Source: Candidatus Aenigmatarchaeota archaeon (GTDB taxonomy: Archaea > Aenigmatarchaeota > Aenigmatarchaeia > Aenigmatarchaeales > JAHLMR01). From it: 29,486 bases of DNA. The DNA is taken from assembly GCA_018920255.1 (NCBI GenBank), contig JAHLMR010000007.1:1-29486 (forward strand), read 5' to 3'. Numbering within the stretch: position 1 is the stretch's first letter; each line of letters opens with the position of its first letter. The translations under genes were made by a program, and so were the position numbers. Below the pieces are notes generated by a model. That model had not been told where the DNA came from. It did not search any database and saw nothing but the letters and a program-made list of their open reading frames with translations. Below, piece after piece: positions 7,506-15,111 of this stretch.

Positions 7506-7948
7506 TTTTTCTCACTTTTTGGATTTACAAATACGATTCCACCTATTCCAGCTGCAGCAAATTGATGCATAATACCTGCAACTGAATTTAAAACTGTTTG
7601 TGCAGCATTTATATTTATTTTTAATTCTTTTGGTTCTATAATTTCTATTGCAGACGGACCGTATACTATTATTAAATTAATAGCGGTTTCAAAATTTTTT
7701 ACAATACATGTTATTTCAAGTGTAGATGACCAAGCTTCGTTTATCCCTTTCATTGGATTTAAAACTTTACTTGATTCTCCGAATTTTTTTGAATAAATCT
7801 TAACTCCTTGTTCCTTTTCAAATTTTTCAAAAAGTGAGTTTAATGAATTTTCTGCTGTTTCTTTATTAATAGCTAAAACTTCAAAAAATATATTTAGCTT
7901 TATCCAACCTTCCTTTATTTTTTCCTTAACTTCTTCTTCAGATATCAT
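7502..7948 (-). CDS. Conserved-looking unknown protein
   Basis: 148 residues, cytoplasmic, with an N-terminal charged helical region (EEEVKEKIKEGW, then FFEVLAINKETAENSLNSLFEKFEKEQG) and a central beta region ending in GPSAIEIIEPKELKININ. The C-terminus is helical with small residues (AAQTVLNSVAGIMHQFAAAGIGGIVF). I do not recognise the family. It overlaps the membrane winged-helix gene by 4 bases and is probably its operon partner. No membrane segment is certain. Confidence 0.65.
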   Translation of the reverse strand: MISEEEVKEKIKEGWIKLNIFFEVLAINKETAENSLNSLFEKFEKEQGVKIYSKKFGESSKVLNPMKGINEAWSSTLEITCIVKNFETAINLIIVYGPSAIEIIEPKELKININAAQTVLNSVAGIMHQFAAAGIGGIVFVNPKSEKK

Positions 7949-7991
7949 TAAAATCCCTTAGTTAATATTTTAATTTTTTATTTTAAAAAGA

Positions 7992-8001
7992 TTAAATATA
8001 T
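7992..8001 (+). promoter_or_regulatory. Probable TATA box for tRNA-Thr
   Basis: TTAAATATAT-type sequence about 15-20 bases before the mature 5' end, within a longer AT-only stretch from 7984 to 8010. Exact box uncertain. Confidence 0.35.
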
Positions 8002-8031
8002 TAAATAATATGCCCCAGTAGCTCAGTTGGT

Positions 8032-8044
8032 ACAAATGCAAAAA
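8032..8044 (+). other. 13-nt intron in D-loop of tRNA-Thr (20/21)
   Basis: Same site as the tRNA-Met D-loop insert. Pairing: outer GCTC/GAGC, central TTG/CAA (a fourth G-A pair is a mismatch), 5' bulge GT^A, inner CA..TG, 3' bulge AA^A. Joining gives GCTCAGTTGGTAGAGC, a normal D-arm. The common pattern ACA...TGCA...AA with the tRNA-Met insert suggests a shared origin. Confidence 0.75.
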
Positions 8045-8083
8045 AGAGCGGCTGCCTCGTAAGCAGCAGGTCGGGAGTTCAAA

Positions 8084-8107
8084 GCAGCTTTTAAAAAATG
8101 AGTAAAA
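8084..8107 (+). other. 24-nt intron in T-loop of tRNA-Thr (59/60)
   Basis: Splits the T-loop after TTCAAA, the same site as the larger inserts. A 4-bp central helix TTCA/TGAG and 5' bulge AA^G can be drawn; the 3' side loop is 6 rather than 3 bases (TAAAA^A), a relaxed form. A small AAAG-cag-CTTT hairpin begins at the same place as the first hairpin of the long versions. Confidence 0.72.
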
Positions 8108-8138
8108 ACTCCCCTGGGGCTCCAAAGAGGTGCTTAAA

Positions 8139-8447
8139 ATGCCGGAATACATATGTTTTGTGAAAAAGAATAATGTAAAAAAAGCTGAAGAAAAATTAAG
8201 AAAGGATTTTGATATTGCAGCAAAGCAATCAATAACAATTCGTGATAACATATCATTAGGAATAAAAATTCAAGAAGAAGGAAGTTTCTTTTATATTCGT
8301 GGTACTGAAGAGGGTATATTAAGATGTAAAGAACTTATTAAAGAATTTGTGTTTGAGTTAAAAAATGAAATTTTAAATGAAGCAAAAAACAAAATATTAG
8401 AGGAAGAAGAAAAGGCAACAACAGGATTTGGAGGAATATTTGGGTAG
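8139..8447 (+). CDS. Small unknown protein
   Basis: 102 residues, soluble, highly charged, with a long C-terminal helix (about 65-95, KELIKEFVFELKNEILNEAK...) and a glycine-rich tail TGFGGIFG. The start at 8139 is fixed by GAGGTG at 8127-8132 with a 6-base spacer; the frame is open to a GTG at 8130 inside that site. Not recognised. It lies between two tRNA genes and 10 bases ahead of another small unknown gene with the same kind of ribosome-binding site, suggesting an operon. Confidence 0.7.
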   Translation: MPEYICFVKKNNVKKAEEKLRKDFDIAAKQSITIRDNISLGIKIQEEGSFFYIRGTEEGILRCKELIKEFVFELKNEILNEAKNKILEEEEKATTGFGGIFG

Positions 8448-8457
8448 AGGTGAAATT

Positions 8458-8715
8458 ATGACAGCAAAAGTTGCATTATTTACTATAGGCGCAACAAGAC
8501 AAACAATAGAAAATACAATTGATAAATTAGTTAAAGTAAATGGATATGTAGGAAAATATAATAATATACAAAGATTATTAGAAGATGCTAGATTAGGAAA
8601 AATGAGTCATGTAGTAATTAGCCACCCAGATGCATTAGATAATGTAACAGTAAAACAATTAAAAGAATTAAATATTATTATAATCACATTTAAAGAATTA
8701 GATAGAATTTTATAA
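8458..8715 (+). CDS. Small unknown alpha/beta protein
   Basis: 85 residues starting MTAKVALFTIGATRQ. The start is fixed by GAGGTG directly before it (GAGGTGAAATT-ATG); the frame is open further upstream to 8428 but that overlaps the previous gene. The pattern of a hydrophobic strand, helix, strand (MSHVVISHP), helix and strand (NIIIITF) suggests a small Rossmann-like or P-loop-free alpha/beta fold. No motif identifies a function. The stop codon ends one base before the tRNA-Gly(CCC) gene. Confidence 0.68.
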   Translation: MTAKVALFTIGATRQTIENTIDKLVKVNGYVGKYNNIQRLLEDARLGKMSHVVISHPDALDNVTVKQLKELNIIIITFKELDRIL

Positions 8716-8716
8716 A

Positions 8717-8874
8717 GCGCCATTGGTCTAGTGGTAGGATAGGAGCTTCCCAAGCTCTTGGCCTGGGTTCAAAGAACCTTCTTTCTTAAAGAAAGAAGGT
8801 TCATCAAGAAAGACAAATTTTCTTGATGCAACTTCTTTTTTAAAGAAGTTGCGGGATTCCCAGATGGCGCACCA
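8717..8874 (+). tRNA. tRNA-Gly(CCC) with T-loop intron
   Basis: Acceptor GCGCCAT/ATGGCGC (8717-8723, 8864-8870), A871, encoded CCA 8872-8874. D-arm GTCT-AGTGGTA-GGAT, anticodon stem GGAGC/GCTCT, loop TTCCCAA with anticodon CCC, T-stem CTGGG/CCCAG. The insert 8774-8857 splits the T-loop; removal gives TTCAAAT. The gene sits one base after a stop codon and 3 bases before an in-frame ATG of the next gene. Confidence 0.93.
8774..8857 (+). other. 84-nt hairpin-array intron in T-loop of tRNA-Gly(CCC) (59/60)
   Basis: Three consecutive perfect hairpins: 12-bp GAACCTTCTTTC stem (8774-8802), 9-bp ATCAAGAAA stem (8803-8827), 11-bp GCAACTTCTTT stem (8828-8852). The last two are also in the tRNA-Met and tRNA-Lys inserts, but in reversed order, and the 11-bp module has loop TTT where those read AAA in the tRNA sense, as if flipped. 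Junction pairing TTC/GGG plus bulges AA^G and AT^T is a relaxed BHB. Confidence 0.8.
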
Positions 8875-8910
8875 TTAATGTTTATATTTAGATTTTTAAA
8901 TTATTTTATT

Positions 8911-9798
8911 ATGAATAAAAGAGAGTTATTTTTATCAGATTTAGCATTAAAACTTTTTGGAAAATGTGTTGAAAAAAATAAAAAAATATTTCAAAATTTT
9001 CGTGCTGCAATTGTTTCATCTGGAATAGAAATTCTTTCAGTAACATATATTTCATGTATGCTTTTATATCTTTGTATAGCTCCATTTATTTCTTTAATTT
9101 TTTCAACGTTTATAATTTTTGTATTAAAATTTATAATAATAAATTGGTTAGTTGATATTTTAATTTACATACTTATATTTGAAATTTTAACATTTTTGAT
9201 ATTTTTTAGTTACCCATATATAAAAATGTCAAATAACACTGCAGAAATAGATAGCAATCTTCCATTTGCTTTAATACATATGCAAACAATTGCTGAAAGT
9301 GGAGCACCACCTATTGTTATTTTTAAACTTTTATCAAACTTTAAGGAATATGGTTATCTTTCTAAAGAATTTCAAAAAATTTCAAGAAATATAGAAATGT
9401 TTGGAATGGATAATATCTCAGCTATAAGAGATGTAATGTTAAAAACTCCATCATCGAATCTTAAAGATATTTTATCTGGAATGATTACAACTATTCAATC
9501 TGGAGGAAAGCTTTCACAATATATTTCTGAAAGAGCTGAACAAATGTTATTTGAATATAAACTCTCAAGAAGAAAATATGAAGAGACACTTACTGCATAT
9601 GCAGATATTTATACTGTAGTATTAATAGCTGCTCCACTTATGCTTGTTATAGTATTAACTATTATTGCAACTATAGGAGGAAATGTTTTTGGTATTCCCC
9701 CAAATTTGCTTATTATAATAAGTGTTTATGGAATAGTTCCATCATTAAATTTAATATTTTTAATTTTTTTACTTATTACTCAACCTAAAGGTGGATAA
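8911..9798 (+). CDS. Type IV pilus/secretion membrane platform protein (T2SSF), first copy
   Basis: About 295 residues. Membrane helices near the N-terminal third, then a cytoplasmic T2SSF helical domain (EIDSNLPFALIHMQTIAESGAPP ... GMITTIQSGGKLSQYI) and C-terminal helices (about 240-290). The pattern EIDSNLP..L.....IAESG and later IQSGG matches archaeal FlaJ/TadC-type proteins that anchor the pilus assembly ATPase. An ATG at 8878 is also in frame but gives an unusual hydrophobic start, so 8911 is preferred; neither has a clear ribosome-binding site. It is followed 4 bases later by a second T2SSF gene. Confidence 0.8.
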   Translation: MNKRELFLSDLALKLFGKCVEKNKKIFQNFRAAIVSSGIEILSVTYISCMLLYLCIAPFISLIFSTFIIFVLKFIIINWLVDILIYILIFEILTFLIFFSYPYIKMSNNTAEIDSNLPFALIHMQTIAESGAPPIVIFKLLSNFKEYGYLSKEFQKISRNIEMFGMDNISAIRDVMLKTPSSNLKDILSGMITTIQSGGKLSQYISERAEQMLFEYKLSRRKYEETLTAYADIYTVVLIAAPLMLVIVLTIIATIGGNVFGIPPNLLIIISVYGIVPSLNLIFLIFLLITQPKGG

Positions 9799-9801
9799 AA
9801 A

Positions 9802-10572
9802 ATGAATAAACTATATATAATAACAAGTATAATAGGGTGTATAATTTTTTCTATAAATGTAATTTATTTTTTAAATTATCAAAAAATTTTTACTATAATA
9901 AACATTATTGCAATTTTAATTTTATTTGGAATTCCAATATTTTCAAAATATTATAGTTTTTTAAAAGTAAAAAATATAGAAAAATATTTTCCTCTTTGGT
10001 TAGGTGATGTTTCACGAAATATTAGAAGCGGTATGACTCTTTCTCAAGCAATAGTAAAAACAAAAGAAAACAGATATGGAAATTTTTCAAAAATTTTAAA
10101 ACACGCAGCAATACAAATTGACTGGGGTGTTTCCTTTTCAAAAATTTTAGAAGAAATTAAAATAAAATGTAAAAGTGAAGTTATCTCTCAGGCGCTTTTA
10201 ACTATAGAGGAAGCATATAAAAGTGGTGGTAAAATAGCAGAAACTTTAGAAAGGGTTGAAAAAAATATTAATGAAATTAACAAACTTAAAGAAGAAAGAT
10301 ACTCAACAATATATTCACAAGTAATAACTGGCTATATAATTTTTATTATATTTTTAGTTGTAATTTATATAATGAAAACGCAATTATTACCAATGCTTTC
10401 AAATCTTTCATCTGAAACAAACATTTCTAACTATATTATACACCTCACAATTATTCAGGCAGTTTTTTCAGGAATAATTATTGGAAAACTATCAGAAGGT
10501 AAAATTATTTCTGGTTTAAAGCACAGTCTTATTTTATTTATCATGAGCTATGGAATTTTTGGATTATTATGA
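9802..10572 (+). CDS. Type IV pilus/secretion membrane platform protein (T2SSF), second copy
   Basis: 256 residues: two N-terminal helices (about 1-52), a T2SSF domain (about 60-165: WLGDVSRNIRSGMTLSQAI, then IQIDWGVSFSKIL and EEAYKSGGKIAETLERV) and about three C-terminal helices. The two tandem proteins together correspond to the two T2SSF halves that many archaeal FlaJ proteins carry in one chain; paired FlaJ-like proteins are known in some archaeal pilus systems such as the Methanococcus Epd pilus. Together they probably form the inner-membrane platform. No assembly ATPase gene is present in this window. Confidence 0.82.
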   Translation: MNKLYIITSIIGCIIFSINVIYFLNYQKIFTIINIIAILILFGIPIFSKYYSFLKVKNIEKYFPLWLGDVSRNIRSGMTLSQAIVKTKENRYGNFSKILKHAAIQIDWGVSFSKILEEIKIKCKSEVISQALLTIEEAYKSGGKIAETLERVEKNINEINKLKEERYSTIYSQVITGYIIFIIFLVVIYIMKTQLLPMLSNLSSETNISNYIIHLTIIQAVFSGIIIGKLSEGKIISGLKHSLILFIMSYGIFGLL

Positions 10573-10605
10573 TAATTTAAATAAAAGAAATTTATAATTT
10601 TTATT

Positions 10606-11013
10606 ATGCGTGGAATAAATATTTTAGTTTCACATACATTATATTTAGCAATTTCATTTGGTCTTTTATCAGCATTATTTGGAGCATATATTTATACAAC
10701 ATATAATTGGGAAAACAATTTAAAAAATGAAGAATTAAAAGAAGTTGCATATTCTATAAAATCTCAAATATCTGACTTATCAACATATTATTTTGATAAT
10801 TTTACAATTGAAAAAAGATTGAATATAAAAAATTATATTGGAAATAAACAATATAAAATAGAATTTAAGAATAAGACAATAAAAATTTCTCAAGATGATA
10901 ATTTTGTAGAAGTAAATGTTTCTAATGATTTTGAATTAACTGGTGTTGCTTTTGCTCCAGCAAAGATAATTTATAAGTTTCCTGAAAAAACAATAGAAAT
11001 AAAAGGTGTATGA
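10606..11013 (+). CDS. Pilin-like single-TM protein
   Basis: 135 residues. The N-terminus MRGINILVSH, followed by a hydrophobic helix (about 11-32), resembles a class III signal pilin, and the rest is a small beta-rich outside domain (NKQYKIEFKNKTIKI). It is the first of four similar small single-TM genes in a tight row after the platform genes. Minor pilin or pilus assembly factor is likely; family not certain. Confidence 0.65.
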   Translation: MRGINILVSHTLYLAISFGLLSALFGAYIYTTYNWENNLKNEELKEVAYSIKSQISDLSTYYFDNFTIEKRLNIKNYIGNKQYKIEFKNKTIKISQDDNFVEVNVSNDFELTGVAFAPAKIIYKFPEKTIEIKGV

Positions 11014-11014
11014 T

Positions 11015-11695
11015 TTGACAGATATTGATTATATTGTTTCATTTGCAGTATTTTTATCAGTGTTTATTGTATTTTTTTCTATTTTAGGAAATTTACTTGA
11101 AGCAAGATCAGATTTTACAAAAGATAAATTAATAGAAAATGAACTTAACATAATTTCAAATAATCTTAAACAAACTTCATTATTTAATAATGTTTATTAT
11201 GCAAAAATAAGATTAGCAGAAATTGGTAGTTTTCAACATAATGAAAATTTAAGTTTAAAAATTGATTTTAATATTTTTCCAGAAAATTTAAAGGTTTATG
11301 ATAACAAATTTTCTATAGTTCCGTTTGTATATGAAAATAATATATTAAATATTTCTAATAATTTTTTAGAAAATGAAGAAAAATATTATTTTTTAATTTG
11401 GACAAACGATGCTAAAATAAATAATTTTGAATGTTTAGATTGTAAAGATAAATTTATAACTTCAAGCATAATTTTTTCTGATTATTGTTTTTTAAGGGTT
11501 GCAAATTTTGAAAGTTTTAATTATACAAAAATAAAAAATGAGTTAAATATAGATCATAACTTTAACTTATTAGTAGACAATAAAAAATATGGACCAGAAA
11601 CATATAAAATACAACACTATGGATATCTTAATATTTTTTATTTAAATGAAAATTATGAAATTGAAAATAAAATAATAAAAATAGGTGTTTGGTAA
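11015..11695 (+). CDS. Single-TM pilus-cluster protein
   Basis: About 226 residues with one N-terminal helix (about 5-24, YIVSFAVFLSVFIVFFSILG) then an outside domain. A cysteine pair (CLDC) lies near the middle. The TTG at 11015 is chosen because AAAGGTG lies 6 bases upstream and it avoids overlap with the previous gene's stop; GTG at 11006 is the alternative. No family recognised. Position in the cluster suggests a pseudopilin or accessory protein. Confidence 0.6.
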   Translation: MTDIDYIVSFAVFLSVFIVFFSILGNLLEARSDFTKDKLIENELNIISNNLKQTSLFNNVYYAKIRLAEIGSFQHNENLSLKIDFNIFPENLKVYDNKFSIVPFVYENNILNISNNFLENEEKYYFLIWTNDAKINNFECLDCKDKFITSSIIFSDYCFLRVANFESFNYTKIKNELNIDHNFNLLVDNKKYGPETYKIQHYGYLNIFYLNENYEIENKIIKIGVW

Positions 11696-12033
11696 TGCAT
11701 TTTAGTTTAGAAACATTTATTTCAGTTGCAATTTTACTTACTTTTATAGTATATATTTATCAACCGCCTGTATGGCAACCTGAAAATGAAATTGAATCTG
11801 TTTTAATATGTATTAAAAATTTAGATTTACAAGGAAAAATAAGAGAAAATGTTTTAAATGAAAATTATGAAGAAATAAAAAAGAATATTCTATTATGTGT
11901 AAAAACTGGTATTGATATTGATTTAAAGATAAACTCTGAATGTAATGGAGAAAAGAAAATTACATATTATATTTATGGAAACAATGAAATTGTTTTACCA
12001 AAAAGTATAAATGTTTGTATAAGAAAATTATAG
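11695..12033 (+). CDS. Small single-TM pilus-cluster protein
   Basis: 112 residues: hydrophobic helix (about 5-22), then a PPVWQP turn and a small domain with four cysteines (ICIK, LLCVK, SECNG, NVCIR), which could form two disulfides. The ATG overlaps the previous stop in a TAATG arrangement, with GGTG upstream, so translation is coupled. Unknown family; pilin-like accessory protein is an inference from context. Confidence 0.6.
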   Translation: MHFSLETFISVAILLTFIVYIYQPPVWQPENEIESVLICIKNLDLQGKIRENVLNENYEEIKKNILLCVKTGIDIDLKINSECNGEKKITYYIYGNNEIVLPKSINVCIRKL

Positions 12034-12041
12034 GTGAAAAA

Positions 12042-12602
12042 ATGAAAGCACAAATATTTATGACATTTACAACACTTTTTATTGTTTTTACTCTTATATT
12101 ATATATAAATTGGTTTAATGAAATTTATATTCCAGAAAAATCTCTTAATAAATTTTATATTGAAAATTTTAAGACAGAAATTTATAATTTAGTTGAAACC
12201 TCAATTTTAAATTCAAAGGTTGAAGAAAATGTAAATAAATTTTTAATTTTTATTTTAAATGACATACAAAGAAATAAAATAAAAATTAATGCTGTTTATT
12301 GTTTTGTAAATGAAACTGATATAACAGTAGGAAATTTTTTAGAAAAATCTGAAAATTTTAGTATAAAAATTTATGATAATTTTGGTGAAAGAATTCATGA
12401 TTTTGGATATATAGAAAATTTTTCATCAAAATCTAAAAGTATAACACCAAATGGAAATTATATTATAAATGTATTATACAATAATGAAAGTTTTAATTTT
12501 TCTGGTAGTGAAAACGAAATTGTTTTTAGTATAAAAATTTATGAAAGCTCAATGTATGAGCAAGGAAGTCTAATATTAAATGTTAAAAGATATAAAAAGT
12601 AA
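12042..12602 (+). CDS. Single-TM pilus-cluster protein
   Basis: 186 residues starting MKAQIFMTFTTLF with one helix (about 6-25) and an extracytoplasmic domain rich in Asn, Phe and Tyr. AGGTGA lies 5 bases upstream of the ATG at 12042; an earlier ATG at 12015 overlaps the previous gene and is rejected. The KAQIF-type N-terminus followed by a helix is frequent in archaeal pilin-like proteins. Unknown precise role. Confidence 0.6.
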   Translation: MKAQIFMTFTTLFIVFTLILYINWFNEIYIPEKSLNKFYIENFKTEIYNLVETSILNSKVEENVNKFLIFILNDIQRNKIKINAVYCFVNETDITVGNFLEKSENFSIKIYDNFGERIHDFGYIENFSSKSKSITPNGNYIINVLYNNESFNFSGSENEIVFSIKIYESSMYEQGSLILNVKRYKK

Positions 12603-12634
12603 ATTTTTTAAGTATTGCATTTAAGGTATAATTT

Positions 12635-13198
12635 ATGAAAAAAATATTGATTTTATTTATAATAATTGTAATTTTTATAGGAGGGTGTGTTAATAATAGT
12701 GAAGATAGATTTCACAAATATTTAGATAATAATAAACTTACCTTTAGATCTGATTTAAAAGAAGCAGAAAAAATACCTATATTTATAAATGAAACTAGTT
12801 GTAAATATTTTCTTTATCCTGAAATACAATATACATATATTAATATAGCATTTATACCAAATGAAACTGAAAATTCATTTTATGCAGTAACAGGTAGTGA
12901 AATTGGAAAATATGTAATAATTTATAGATATTTTTATAATTTTACTCCAGAAATAAAAGTTGTACAAGTAAACTCTTCAAAGGAAGCTGCAAATTTAGTT
13001 GACTCTGAAAATATAGTAATTCTGCTTTTAGGACCATCACAAACAAATAGAACTGGAGTCTCATTTTATAATAATTTTGTTATAATAGAAGGTAAAGATT
13101 TAAGTGAAACTAATAGAACATGGACTGATTTGGATTTAGCATTTGATAAATTTTTACTTTGTGTTCTTGAAGAAGCAAATAAATATATTAAGAAATAA
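12635..13198 (+). CDS. Putative lipoprotein
   Basis: 187 residues. Signal peptide MKKILILFIIIVIFIGGC with a lipobox-like IGGC, so the cysteine at 18 is the probable lipid anchor. The rest is a small alpha/beta domain without known motifs; three later cysteines are present. It closes the pilus-like cluster and overlaps the convergent truD stop by 11 bases. Function unknown. Confidence 0.65.
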   Translation: MKKILILFIIIVIFIGGCVNNSEDRFHKYLDNNKLTFRSDLKEAEKIPIFINETSCKYFLYPEIQYTYINIAFIPNETENSFYAVTGSEIGKYVIIYRYFYNFTPEIKVVQVNSSKEAANLVDSENIVILLLGPSQTNRTGVSFYNNFVIIEGKDLSETNRTWTDLDLAFDKFLLCVLEEANKYIKK

Positions 13199-14312
13199 TA
13201 TATGAAAGAACAACAGAAGCATATGAACCAGGAGGTAAAATAAAACTTATTTTTGCTTTTAATTTTCCTTTGTTTATTTCATCTTCAGAAATTTCTATAA
13301 TTTTTAATTCTTTTGGAATCAATAAAATATTTCTTTCAGAACCCGTACATGCAAGTTCTGGCATGGATTTCATTTTAAAATCTTCTAATTTTATATTATT
13401 TTTTTCTAATTCTTTTATTAATTCATAATGAAATAAATTATCTTTATTTAATATTGTGTTATACCCTGGGAGAGGAAGTTTATCATTTATTTTTGCATTT
13501 TTCCATATTCTACTAACAACATTATTCCATATTTCTGATTGGACAGCATTAATAAATATCTTTCTTAATCTTTTTGGTATTCTTCTTAATGCTCCTGCAA
13601 AATCATTTTTATTTTTCATAAGATAATCTAACATGGACCTTTCCCATTTTAATCTTTTAGGAAATAATTTTAAAGAATCTGAAAAATTTTTTTGCTCCCA
13701 ATTTTTAGCTAACCAATTTCTTGCTTTTTTTGCATCTTCAGGTTCATTTTCAAAAACTTTTGTTAAATATATTTTTACTGCATTTTCAAAATCTGATTTA
13801 AGCATAGCTTTTCCAACTTCTGCTGTTATTGGTCTTACTTCTCCAAATCTTTGTGGTCCAAAAAAATTTGGAATTCCTTTTTCAAGATTCTTAAAAATAC
13901 TAATTAGTTTTCTTTCTAATTCGTTTTTTTCATCTTTTATATCTCTTATAGTAATAATAAACTTATTTCCTTTAATCATTCCTAAATTTAATCTTTCCGA
14001 GCTTTGTTTGTAAAATGTTATTTTCATATCTTTTAATTTTAAATTTTCAAGTTGTTCTTTAGAAACTTTCCAAACAGAAACAAATTGTTTTGTTACAGCT
14101 CTTTTATCTTTCGTTCCTGCTATTCCAAATCTCTTTTTACTGACTTTAAGAGCTTTAGCTATTCTTAAAATTGCTTGTGTTGTCTCCCAATTAAATTTTT
14201 CTAATATAAAAATTGAATATTCTCCATTTTTATCTTCTTTTATATCCATTGGTATTTCTTCAACATAAAAATCTTCTATTCTTTGTCTTAATTTTCCATT
14301 TATTTTTTCCAT
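13188..14312 (-). CDS. truD: tRNA pseudouridine synthase TruD
   Basis: 374 residues. Makes pseudouridine at position 13 of tRNA (family knowledge; archaeal TruD/Pus7 may also act on position 35 in some tRNAs). The N-terminal half has the catalytic motif FGIAGTKDKRAVTKQFVS, whose Asp is the nucleophile, and NFFGPQRFG, the second TruD signature. The C-terminal insertion domain typical of TruD follows (about 155-330), and the end returns to the catalytic fold (LPPGSYASVVL). The start overlaps the stop of the upstream DUF63 gene (TAATG). Confidence 0.93.
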   Translation of the reverse strand: MEKINGKLRQRIEDFYVEEIPMDIKEDKNGEYSIFILEKFNWETTQAILRIAKALKVSKKRFGIAGTKDKRAVTKQFVSVWKVSKEQLENLKLKDMKITFYKQSSERLNLGMIKGNKFIITIRDIKDEKNELERKLISIFKNLEKGIPNFFGPQRFGEVRPITAEVGKAMLKSDFENAVKIYLTKVFENEPEDAKKARNWLAKNWEQKNFSDSLKLFPKRLKWERSMLDYLMKNKNDFAGALRRIPKRLRKIFINAVQSEIWNNVVSRIWKNAKINDKLPLPGYNTILNKDNLFHYELIKELEKNNIKLEDFKMKSMPELACTGSERNILLIPKELKIIEISEDEINKGKLKAKISFILPPGSYASVVLSYIIS

Positions 14313-15106
14313 TATAGCTCAACCATACTTACTGTAAGACAATCTCTTATTCCTAACGCAAGTCCTAAAATTAGAATGATAAATTTTAAAAAATTTTTAA
14401 AGTTTTGATTATCTGCATATTTATCTATTAGTAAAAGAGATAACCAAACAACTATTAGCTTAAGTGGAAACATTATCCATGCCCCAAAATTTGAAATAAG
14501 AAAAGAAGGTAAAACATGCTGTTCATAGTATCCAAAATAGGTAAGTGCGGTATAAGTTGAAGATGCATCAAAAAGGTGTGCGAAAATTATTGATGCATTT
14601 ATTTTTGATAATAAATTTAACTTTAAAAGAAAAAGAATAAAAATCAAACAAAACATTGAAAATAAAAAAACATAATAAAGACTTAGTGGATTTGTAATTT
14701 TTGTAATTGATAGATTGTAAAAACAAAATATTAAACCTGTTCCAAATAAAATTTTATAGTATTTTATTTTAAATTTTTTTTCAGTTAAAATGGAAATTAA
14801 AAATGTTATAAAAACTAATATAAAAATTATAAAATATATTGGTGGACTACACCACCACCAAGCATTATTTGAATATATACCAGCCCCATGATCTTTTAAT
14901 GCTCTTGTCCAACCACCATATATTATAAATGGAATAAAACCTATGAAAAAATATTTATCTATTTTTATTTTTAATTTATTTATTACTTTATAAATTCCTA
15001 GTGCAAAAATACAGAGAATTAAACCATATAATAAAGTTGCTTCTAAAGTATAGTAGTGACATAGAGGATTAATAAATTTTTCATATATATAAGAATTTAT
15101 ATCCAT
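14312..15106 (-). CDS. DUF63 family membrane protein
   Basis: 264 residues with about eight membrane helices. The conserved archaeal DUF63 signature is visible: YGGWTRALKDHGAG followed by WWWCSPPIYF, and later HLFDASSTYTALTYFGYYEQHVLP. The family is nearly universal in Euryarchaeota and many DPANN, function unknown; the D-A-S and E-H residues inside membrane segments suggest a membrane enzyme (inference). Coupled to truD by a TAATG overlap. Confidence 0.88.
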   Translation of the reverse strand: MDINSYIYEKFINPLCHYYTLEATLLYGLILCIFALGIYKVINKLKIKIDKYFFIGFIPFIIYGGWTRALKDHGAGIYSNNAWWWCSPPIYFIIFILVFITFLISILTEKKFKIKYYKILFGTGLIFCFYNLSITKITNPLSLYYVFLFSMFCLIFILFLLKLNLLSKINASIIFAHLFDASSTYTALTYFGYYEQHVLPSFLISNFGAWIMFPLKLIVVWLSLLLIDKYADNQNFKNFLKFIILILGLALGIRDCLTVSMVEL

Positions 15107-15111
15107 TTAAA

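Larger units (their letters stand above)
8012..8124 (+). tRNA. tRNA-Thr(CGT) with two introns
   Basis: Acceptor GCCCCAG/CTGGGGC (8012-8018, 8114-8120), discriminator T8121, encoded CCA 8122-8124. D-stem GCTC/GAGC, anticodon stem GCTGC/GCAGC, loop CTCGTAA with anticodon CGT at 8058-8060, T-stem GGGAG/CTCCC. Two insertions, 8032-8044 in the D-loop and 8084-8107 in the T-loop, are the only departures from a normal tRNA; removing them gives loops AGTTGGTA and TTCAAAA. A ribosome-binding site for the next gene starts 3 bases after the CCA, so tRNA and mRNA are probably cut from one transcript. Confidence 0.93.

Noticed and set aside
8717-8874. Interrupted tRNAs as pseudogenes
   Set aside because: All stems, loops, anticodons and CCA ends are intact once the inserts are removed, in all five cases.
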